This document shows, one piece after another, positions 1 to 4,924 of a DNA stretch of 7,762 nt. The stretch is from assembly GCA_029261955.1 (NCBI GenBank), contig JAJDAI010001228.1:1-7762 (forward strand), written 5' to 3'. Under the pieces are notes generated by a model, which worked only from the letters and a program-made list of their open reading frames with translations, had not been told where the DNA came from and ran no database searches. The DNA is from Deltaproteobacteria bacterium. GTDB taxonomy: Bacteria > Myxococcota_A > UBA796 > UBA9615. Positions within the stretch are counted from its first letter, which is position 1; each line of letters starts with the position of its first letter. Both the position numbers and the translations under genes were made by a program.

Positions 1-45
1 GACCCCCCTCAGTGTCCTGACCCCCCTCAATCTCCTGACCCCCCT
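1..45. repeat. Tandem 18-bp repeat with C6 (plus) / G6 (minus) runs
   Basis: Two full 18-bp units, GACCCCCCTCAGTGTCCT (1-18) and GACCCCCCTCAATCTCCT (19-36), differ at two positions (12 and 14 of the unit). A third, degenerate copy starts at 37 and keeps only the first nine bases. On the minus strand this gives three G6 runs at exactly 18-bp spacing, just beyond the stop of the pyruvyl transferase gene. The array touches the window edge, so more copies may lie to the left. No coding function is visible. It could be an intergenic dispersed repeat or a structured 3' end of the operon transcript. Confidence 0.75.
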
Positions 46-94
46 TGATGCACGGCGGGATCAGCGGTTCAACCAGGGGCCTGAACGGTTGCGA
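46..94. other. Short non-coding stretch downstream of the polysaccharide operon
   Basis: No start codon with a usable frame opens here on the minus strand. The one GTG, near 52, meets an in-frame TGA in the G-rich repeat. Only weak 5-bp inverted matches are present (GTTCA/TGAAC and CAACC/GGTTG, between 67 and 91) and there is no T-run, so I do not call a terminator. The three-gene operon therefore appears to end at 95. Confidence 0.5.
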
Positions 95-1243
95 TCACAG
101 CCCCAGCAGCGCTGCGACCTCGTCCCACATCGCGGCGTTGACCCCGCGCATGGCTTCTCGGTGCTCGACGACGACCTGGGCGGCGGCGTCTCGCCCCTCG
201 GCCAGGCGATCGAAGCGTTCCAGCAGGGCTGCTTCGGGCTCGGTGGGGCCGTAGGTCATGTCGGGCTGGCCGAAGTCCTCGAGCAGCATCTCGTACTTGT
301 GGCCCCAGCCCATGGCGAGGGACGGCACGCCCATGGACAGCGCCGCGACGAGGGAGTGGAAGCGCGATCCGACGACCAGCTCCGCCCCGCCCAGGAAGCC
401 CTTGAGGACCTTGGGGTCGGGGTGCTCGAAGAGGGAGGCCCCGTCCAGCCGCGCCATCAGCTGCTCGCCGAGCGGACGATCTTCGCCGGAGGCGTCGTGC
501 ACCACGATCCGAACCGCCAGCCCGCGCGCCGCCATCGCCTGCCCCACGGCTTCCAGTCGGTCGAGGTAGATGGGCGCCCAGAGGTCCTTCTGCTTGCCGT
601 GATCGAGCACGCGCACGTTGGGCACGATGCAGCCGTAGGGCGCCGAGCTCTCAGGAACCTCGGGCGTCTCCGGCAGGAAGATCGTGATGTCCGGCGCCTG
701 AGTCAGGTGGTCGCTGCGCCCGCAGGCGCGGGCCGCCTCCAGGCTGACTCGGTCCCGCGCGTACACGCGGTCGCAGGCGTCCAGCACCCCCGAGAACGCA
801 CGAGCGACACCAGCATCCTCAAACGGCCCGAACATCTGCGGCAGCATGATCACGGGCTTGCCATCACGCCGATACCAGCGCGCCCGGCGCGCGAAATTCG
901 CCGCACGCCGCGCTCCCCAGGCATCCCCGAAAGCAAAGCCCGAGATGTCGATCAGCGCGTCCGCGTCCTGCCGCCGCGCGTAGTCCGACGAGGGGGGCAG
1001 CACCCGCCCCGCGACCCGGCTCAGGCGGAAGAACAAGGACGCCGGCCGCGCCTGAGGGAAAGGCCGGATCGACGGGAAGATGGGCAGAATCCCATGCTCG
1101 GCGCACTCTGCCGCGGACCCCGAAGGCATGACCTCCATGCAGAAGCCGTCGACCCCGCGGGCCGCGAGGATGCGCGACGCCGTCCAGAGCATCAGCTGGG
1201 CGCCCTTGTTGCGGAACCCGGCGCCGTGCAACTCGATGATCAC
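95..1243 (-). CDS. Polysaccharide pyruvyl transferase family protein
   Basis: Predicted 382-residue soluble protein of the PS_pyruv_trans family (CsaB/WcaK-like). Members with known activity transfer pyruvate from phosphoenolpyruvate to a sugar as a ketal, modifying exopolysaccharide or wall polymers in the cytoplasm. Visible family features are the N-terminal GAGFRNKGAQ (residues 7-16), DISGFAFGDAWG (99-110), the loop LPQMFGPF (134-141), YARDRVS (161-167), and the C-terminal VGSRFHSLVAALSMGVP (291-307) with the family's conserved R-x-H. The start is GTG at 1243: its GTGA overlaps the stop of the upstream nitroreductase, AGGAG lies 12 nt upstream, and family similarity begins at the next residues. 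The frame is open to 1549, but that extension is Arg/Pro-rich and antisense-like inside the nitroreductase gene. It is the last gene of the operon. The acceptor sugar cannot be told, and some relatives have other roles. Confidence 0.9.
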   Translation of the reverse strand: MIIELHGAGFRNKGAQLMLWTASRILAARGVDGFCMEVMPSGSAAECAEHGILPIFPSIRPFPQARPASLFFRLSRVAGRVLPPSSDYARRQDADALIDISGFAFGDAWGARRAANFARRARWYRRDGKPVIMLPQMFGPFEDAGVARAFSGVLDACDRVYARDRVSLEAARACGRSDHLTQAPDITIFLPETPEVPESSAPYGCIVPNVRVLDHGKQKDLWAPIYLDRLEAVGQAMAARGLAVRIVVHDASGEDRPLGEQLMARLDGASLFEHPDPKVLKGFLGGAELVVGSRFHSLVAALSMGVPSLAMGWGHKYEMLLEDFGQPDMTYGPTEPEAALLERFDRLAEGRDAAAQVVVEHREAMRGVNAAMWDEVAALLGL

Positions 1244-2328
1244 GGGGTGTTCCAGCTCCTCGCGGCGTCCAGCGCGAGCTTCTGGGAGTAGGGGACCTCG
1301 CCGTCGGGGTCGGGCCAGCCGACGGACATCAGCATCACGACCTGCTCGTCGTCCCGCAGGTCGATGGCCTTGCGCATGCGCTTCTCGAGCCGGGGGATGT
1401 CCGGCCAGTTGATGCAGCAGGACGCCAGGCCGAGGGTCTCCAGCCCGAAGGCGAAGCCCATCGCGGCCAGGGACGCGTCGATGTAGGGCACGTGGCGGTC
1501 CCGCGGGTGCGCGAAGGCGCCGAGCTTGCCGACGATCACGACCACGCACTGGAAGTTCTCGTACAGGCCGCGGGTGCCCATGGGGATGGACGCGATCTCC
1601 TGCACGCGAGCCGGGTCGTCGTAGATGCGGAACTCGAAGGGCTGCCGGTTGCAGGCCGAGGGCGCGTACAGGCCGATGGTCAGGGCCTGGTCGATGAGCT
1701 CGCGCGGCACCGGCTCGGGCAGGAACCAGCGCACGGAGCGGCGGCGCTGGGCCAGCTCCAACATCCCCTCCGGCGAGACCTGAAGCGGGCCGAGATCCCG
1801 CCGGTAGGGCCGCGATTCTGCCGCCCGATCGTCCCGCGCCGCCTCGGCCAGCCCACGAGCCAGGTGGTTGTCCCGCGCGGTCCGGTAGGTCTTGCGCGCC
1901 GCGTCGATCTTCGGGTGCTTCGTCACCGCCTCGAAGTAGGCGTCCAGCGTGTCGCGCGCCCAGCGCTCGAGCAGCAGGCCGTCCTCGTCCAGCTGGCTGC
2001 TGATGAGATCGCCGTACAGGTCCGCTGCGAGCTCGATGTAGTCCAGGCCGAAGACGTCGCGCCGGGGCCGCATGATCAGCCCCTTCTCCAGGCGGTGCAC
2101 GCAGCGGCGCAGCTTCACGCGCCCGGCCGCGCCCGTGCGAGACAGCAGCTCCTCCTGGTGCCGACGCAGACCGTGGAGGGTGGCGCGGACCTCGCCGTCG
2201 AGCATGCCGGTGCTGAGCGCGAAGATCAGGCGCCCCAGCGAGCTGGAATCAGCCAGGCGCAGCGCCGCCCAGGTCACCGGACGGGGGACGGCCTGGCGCA
2301 GGCGACCGCGGATCTCACCGAGCTTCAT
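1240..2328 (-). CDS. Nitroreductase family protein with long N-terminal extension
   Basis: Predicted 362 residues. The C-terminal part (about 188-355) is a nitroreductase-fold FMN domain: RRRSVRWF (196-202 region) provides the basic FMN-phosphate contacts, YAPSACNRQPF (221-231) is the characteristic flavin loop, and LGLASCCINWPD (299-310) is the second signature. The N-terminal 180 residues are not part of the usual enzyme of about 200 residues. They contain a basic, Cys-bearing block, VKLRRCVHRLEKGL (71-84), and a helical, charged stretch. I believe similar extended nitroreductases occur in exopolysaccharide clusters, from memory rather than from any search. Its ATG overlaps the flippase stop as ATGA (2325-2328) and its stop overlaps the pyruvyl transferase start as GTGA, so it is the middle gene of a tightly coupled operon. 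The reaction is unknown. Flavin-dependent redox modification of a sugar or lipid-linked intermediate is inference. Confidence 0.88.
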   Translation of the reverse strand: MKLGEIRGRLRQAVPRPVTWAALRLADSSSLGRLIFALSTGMLDGEVRATLHGLRRHQEELLSRTGAAGRVKLRRCVHRLEKGLIMRPRRDVFGLDYIELAADLYGDLISSQLDEDGLLLERWARDTLDAYFEAVTKHPKIDAARKTYRTARDNHLARGLAEAARDDRAAESRPYRRDLGPLQVSPEGMLELAQRRRSVRWFLPEPVPRELIDQALTIGLYAPSACNRQPFEFRIYDDPARVQEIASIPMGTRGLYENFQCVVVIVGKLGAFAHPRDRHVPYIDASLAAMGFAFGLETLGLASCCINWPDIPRLEKRMRKAIDLRDDEQVVMLMSVGWPDPDGEVPYSQKLALDAARSWNTP

Positions 2329-3806
2329 GGGCTGCGCTTCTTCCTCGCCCTGAGGACTTCGCGCACCAGCGGCAGCAGCTTGTAGGGGCTGAGGCGATCC
2401 CAGAGCATCAGGGTGGCTCCGTATACCACGCCAAAGGAGGCCAGCAGCAGGACCAGCCGGACCGCGGAATGCCAACCGGTCAGGGCCTCGTCGAGCACCT
2501 GGTGCACCCCGAGGCCGACCAGCAGCGCGGTCAGCGGGACGACCGTGCGCATGAGCACCGAGCGCACCTTCAGGTTGAGCACCCAGGCCGCGAGCGGGTA
2601 GCGCAGGAGCTGCGCGACGGTGCCGATGCCGGCCAGCAGCCAGGCGAGACCGACCGCGCCGTGCTCCTGAACCACGGGCACGACGCTCACGACGAAGACC
2701 ACGAGCATCAGGGCCGGAAAGACGGTCGCGAGCGCAGGCTTGCCGGCCGCCTGGAAGAGCGAGCTCTGGCTCGCACCGAGGCCCCGGCACAGCCCCCAGA
2801 TGGCGAGGGGCGCCATGAGCGGGGCGACCGCGGTCCACTCGTCGCTGAGCACGAAGGCGACGAAGTCCTCGGCCGCGACGATGACGCAGCCCGTGGCCAG
2901 GAAGCCCACCACGCCGACCACGTAGAAGGCCTTGAGGAAGGCCTGCTGCAGCCGCTCGGGTTTGCTCTGGAGCAGGGAGTAGGCCGGGAAGGTCACGGTC
3001 GAGATGACGCGCGCGAGCTCCAGCGCCGGCAGCATCGAGAAGCGCGCCGCCATCGAGTAGACGCCGAGGGTCGCCGCCGGCAGCAGCTTCGCGATGACGA
3101 AGTCCCCGCCCTGGATGAGCGCGAAGGCCACCAGGGAAGTCGCGAAGATCCAGAAACCGAAGCCCGACAGCTCCCGCATCCGAGGCCACGAGAAGCCCAG
3201 GCGAGCCCGCCGCGTCGCCATCACGTAGGACGCGACGACCATGTAGGCGATGCCGGCCAGGTTCCCGAGCACCAGCGCCCAGACGCTCGGGTTGATGAGG
3301 GCCGCCACCGCCGTCACCAGCAGGTCCACCGCCCCGGCCCCGAAGAGCAGCACGAAGGTCTTGTGGAACTGCAGGTCCCGGCTGAAGAAGAGCACGCCGA
3401 CGCTCTGGGCGCCGGTCAGCAGCGGCGCGAGGGCGAGCACCTTCAGCGGGGCTTCCACGCCCTCCTTGTCGAGGTACTCGGCGATGTAGGGCGCCCCGAA
3501 GTACAGGGCTGCGGCGAGCACGGCGCCGCGCAGCAGCTGCGAGGTCCAGGCCGTGTCGAGGTAGGGGCCGACCTCCCCTTCCTTCTGGATGACCGCCTGG
3601 GAGATGCCTGTCTGGGACAGCGCCTCGACCGTGCGCAGCGCGAGCAGCGCGACCGCGAAGATGCCGAAGTAGTCCGGGCCGTTCGACCCCAGGAGCCAGG
3701 CCAGGAGCACGTCGCGGATCACGCGAAGCCCATGCGCGCCGAAGCGCGACGCGCCGATCCAGGCCGTCCCGCGAATCGCGCGCTTGCCGACCGCTTCGCC
3801 CGTCAT
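2325..3806 (-). CDS. Wzx-type polysaccharide flippase (MOP superfamily)
   Basis: Predicted 493-residue polytopic membrane protein with about 12-14 hydrophobic segments running from roughly residue 30 to 470, and a basic C-terminus (VLRARKKRSP). The N-terminal GKRAIRGTAWIGASRFG and the central GGDFVIAKLLPAATLGVYSMAARF (233-256), followed by RVISTVTFPAYSLLQ (266-280), fit the Polysacc_synt_3/WzxC group. That group moves undecaprenyl- or other lipid-linked oligosaccharides across the inner membrane. I chose ATG 3806: a purine-rich GGAAGAGG lies just upstream, similarity starts here, and the predicted -10 box (3844-3849) would otherwise fall inside the gene. An alternative in-frame ATG at 3863 adds 19 residues (AHPAIPIPTEGP...) and has no clear ribosome site. 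It is the first gene of the operon and overlaps the nitroreductase by 4 bp. The specific substrate cannot be read from sequence. Confidence 0.9.
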   Translation of the reverse strand: MTGEAVGKRAIRGTAWIGASRFGAHGLRVIRDVLLAWLLGSNGPDYFGIFAVALLALRTVEALSQTGISQAVIQKEGEVGPYLDTAWTSQLLRGAVLAAALYFGAPYIAEYLDKEGVEAPLKVLALAPLLTGAQSVGVLFFSRDLQFHKTFVLLFGAGAVDLLVTAVAALINPSVWALVLGNLAGIAYMVVASYVMATRRARLGFSWPRMRELSGFGFWIFATSLVAFALIQGGDFVIAKLLPAATLGVYSMAARFSMLPALELARVISTVTFPAYSLLQSKPERLQQAFLKAFYVVGVVGFLATGCVIVAAEDFVAFVLSDEWTAVAPLMAPLAIWGLCRGLGASQSSLFQAAGKPALATVFPALMLVVFVVSVVPVVQEHGAVGLAWLLAGIGTVAQLLRYPLAAWVLNLKVRSVLMRTVVPLTALLVGLGVHQVLDEALTGWHSAVRLVLLLASFGVVYGATLMLWDRLSPYKLLPLVREVLRARKKRSP

Positions 3807-3809
3807 CTG

Positions 3810-3817
3810 CCTCTTCC
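3810..3817 (-). promoter_or_regulatory. Ribosome-binding site deciding the flippase start
   Basis: On the minus strand GGAAGAGG precedes ATG 3806 by 3 nt, or by 6-7 nt counted from its GGAA half. The alternative ATG at 3863 is preceded by TGACACCGG, which has no Shine-Dalgarno-like sequence. This supports the shorter protein. Confidence 0.5.
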
Positions 3818-3843
3818 GCTCTGTGGGGCCTTCCGTCGGGATC

Positions 3844-3873
3844 GGTATAGCTGGATGAGCCATCCGGTGTCAG
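3844..3873 (-). promoter_or_regulatory. Predicted sigma70-type promoter of the flippase operon
   Basis: On the minus strand, -35 CTGACA (3873-3868, 5/6 match to TTGACA) and -10 TATACC (3849-3844, 4/6 match to TATAAT) are separated by 18 bp. Transcription would start near 3837 and give a leader of about 30 nt to ATG 3806. TATA is rare in this GC-rich DNA, which adds weight. The -35 box lies within the inverted repeat 3865-3879. Read from sequence only. Confidence 0.4.
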
Positions 3874-3879
3874 ACACCG
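3865..3879. repeat. Perfect inverted repeat, operator-like, between divergent genes
   Basis: CGGTGTC-A-GACACCG: seven-base arms around a single central base. It lies between the flippase operon (minus) and the zinc-ribbon gene (plus) and covers the predicted -35 box of the former. The short spacer suits a dimeric repressor site better than an RNA hairpin, which would need a loop. It could instead be a REP-like dispersed palindrome; the sequence of one copy cannot separate these. Confidence 0.55.
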
Positions 3880-3888
3880 CAAGGTGCA

Positions 3889-3917
3889 TTGACGGCTTCC
3901 AGGGCAGATCCGATGGT
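3889..3917 (+). promoter_or_regulatory. Weak candidate promoter for the zinc-ribbon gene
   Basis: TTGACG (3889-3894, 5/6 match) and GATGGT (3912-3917, 3/6 match) are spaced by 17 bp. If used, transcription would begin at about 3923-3925, on or next to ATG 3924, giving a leaderless or near-leaderless message. The -10 is poor, so this is a suggestion only. Confidence 0.22.
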
Positions 3918-3923
3918 AGAGCC

Positions 3924-4139
3924 ATGCCGATCTACGAGTACATCTGCCAGGACTGCGGGACCGAGCGCGAGCTCATCCAGAAGCGCAACGACACCGCCCC
4001 CGCCTGCACCGAGTGCGGCGACAAGCCCATGGTTCGGGTGCTCAGCGCGCACCGCGTCGGCGCGAGCAAGGGGCCCTGCGGCGAACCCAAGGTCGGGGCC
4101 TGCGCCCCGTGCGGAGTGGACCGCCCGCCCTGCGGCTGA
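3924..4139 (+). CDS. FmdB family zinc-ribbon protein
   Basis: Predicted 71 residues beginning MPIYEYICQDCG, the hallmark start of the FmdB/CxxC_CXXC_SSSS putative regulatory family. Two CxxC knuckles, C8-x2-C11 and C28-x2-C31, should bind one zinc ion. The tail carries four more cysteines (C52, C60, C63, C70) in a Gly/Pro/Cys-rich segment, which is common in this family and of unknown function. The length is normal. Start ATG 3924 gives exactly the family N-terminus; the upstream ribosome site is weak (GGTAGAG). The family is named for a protein of the formamidase locus thought to regulate transcription, but most members are uncharacterised. It is divergent from the flippase operon and 29 bp upstream of the nucleotidyltransferase gene, probably co-transcribed with it. 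Confidence 0.88.
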   Translation: MPIYEYICQDCGTERELIQKRNDTAPACTECGDKPMVRVLSAHRVGASKGPCGEPKVGACAPCGVDRPPCG

Positions 4140-4168
4140 GGCTTGCCACCGTGAAGCGAGGCGGCTGA

Positions 4169-4909
4169 GTGCTGCTCGATCGCCAACAGATCCGGGACCA
4201 CCTGACGGCCCTCCTCGTGGCGCGCGAGCACGTGCGCGCGGCCTGGGAGGGCGGCTCGGCTGCTTTCGGGCAGTCGGATCAGTGGTCGGACGTGGACCTG
4301 GTCGCGGTCGTCGCGGATGACGAGGTCGCCGCCACCTTCGAGGCCCTGGAGCGCGGCTTGGAGGAGCTGGGCGGCGTCGCGGCGGTCTGGCAGGTCCCCG
4401 AGCCGACGCCCCACGGGCATGCGCAGCGCCTGTACCGGCTCAAGGACGCGAACTCCTTCGCCATCGTCGACGTGGTGGTCCAGAAGCTCAGCGCGGGCCA
4501 GCGTTTCCTCGACGCGCGACGCCATGGAACCCCGCGGATCCTGGTGGGTCGGGACGGCCTGATCCGAGACGCGCCCCCCGAGCAGACCGCCGACCGGCTG
4601 GCCGATGCGCTCGCCCAGGTCGCCGCGCGCCGGCCGGTGCTCGACTCCTTCGTGCTCAAGGAGATCCGCCGCGAGCGGCCCCTGGACGCGCTCACCTTCT
4701 TCCACCGCTTCGAGCTGGCGCCGCTGATCACCCTGCTGCGCGCAAGACACTGCCCCGAGCGCTTCGACTTCGGCATGCGCTACCTGGCCGAGGACCTGCC
4801 CGCGGACGTGCACGACCGCCTGCTGGAGCAGGCCTGGCCGCCGTCCTTCCGCGAGCTGGAGGCCTGCTCGGATGGGGTGCGCGCCTGGATCGACGACCTG
4901 CTCGGCTGA
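4169..4909 (+). CDS. Nucleotidyltransferase-fold protein (aminoglycoside/lincosamide NTase-like)
   Basis: Predicted 246 residues. The N-terminal half holds the polymerase-beta-type nucleotidyltransferase signature GGSAAFGQSDQWSDVDLVAVV: GGS at 28-30, metal-binding D41 and D43, and a third likely carboxylate, D101, in FAIVDVVV (98-104). The C-terminal half is helical (FFHRFELAPLITLLRAR, 177-193; RYLAEDLPADVHDRLLEQAW, 204-223), as in substrate-binding domains of antibiotic nucleotidyltransferases and related uncharacterised proteins. All three catalytic acids are present, so transfer of a nucleotide (usually AMP) to a small molecule or protein is plausible; the substrate is unknown and resistance should not be assumed. 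Start GTG 4169 follows an AGG-containing site 7 nt upstream, and the only earlier in-frame start (4151) runs into TGA. It is probably in one operon with the zinc-ribbon gene and ends convergently with the Rieske-ThDP gene. Confidence 0.85.
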   Translation: MLLDRQQIRDHLTALLVAREHVRAAWEGGSAAFGQSDQWSDVDLVAVVADDEVAATFEALERGLEELGGVAAVWQVPEPTPHGHAQRLYRLKDANSFAIVDVVVQKLSAGQRFLDARRHGTPRILVGRDGLIRDAPPEQTADRLADALAQVAARRPVLDSFVLKEIRRERPLDALTFFHRFELAPLITLLRARHCPERFDFGMRYLAEDLPADVHDRLLEQAWPPSFRELEACSDGVRAWIDDLLG

Positions 4910-4924
4910 GGCCCCTCAGAGCAG
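4898..4924. terminator. Inverted repeat spanning both convergent stop codons
   Basis: Inner arms CTGAGG (4906-4911) and CCTCAG (4914-4919) are perfect; outer arms CTGCT (4898-4902) and AGCAG (4920-4924) extend the stem past a 3-nt bulge (CGG, 4903-4905). The TGA of the nucleotidyltransferase (4907-4909) and the TGA of the Rieske-ThDP gene (4916-4918, minus) both lie in the stem. There is no T-run on either side, so it is not a classical intrinsic terminator, but it could work in both directions as a pause or RNA-stabilising hairpin. Confidence 0.4.

Noticed and set aside
67..91. Terminator downstream of the pyruvyl transferase gene
   Set aside because: Only 5-bp arms, competing pairings and no T-run.
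2329..3882. The nitroreductase frame stays open a further 518 codons upstream, suggesting an 880-residue protein
   Set aside because: The upstream part is Arg/Gly/Ala-rich and runs in another frame over the well-supported flippase. ATG 2328 with its ATGA overlap is the sensible start.
2469..3923. Long plus-strand extension upstream of the zinc-ribbon gene in the same frame
   Set aside because: It is antisense to the flippase, of biased composition, and the family N-terminus MPIYEY begins exactly at ATG 3924.
3932..4813. 293-codon minus-strand frame opposite the zinc-ribbon and nucleotidyltransferase genes
   Set aside because: It lies opposite two genes with clear catalytic or zinc-binding motifs and has no recognisable domain itself.
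4169..4909. Calling the nucleotidyltransferase an antibiotic-resistance enzyme
   Set aside because: Only the catalytic fold is recognisable; the substrate-binding half does not identify a drug, and many environmental homologues have unknown substrates.
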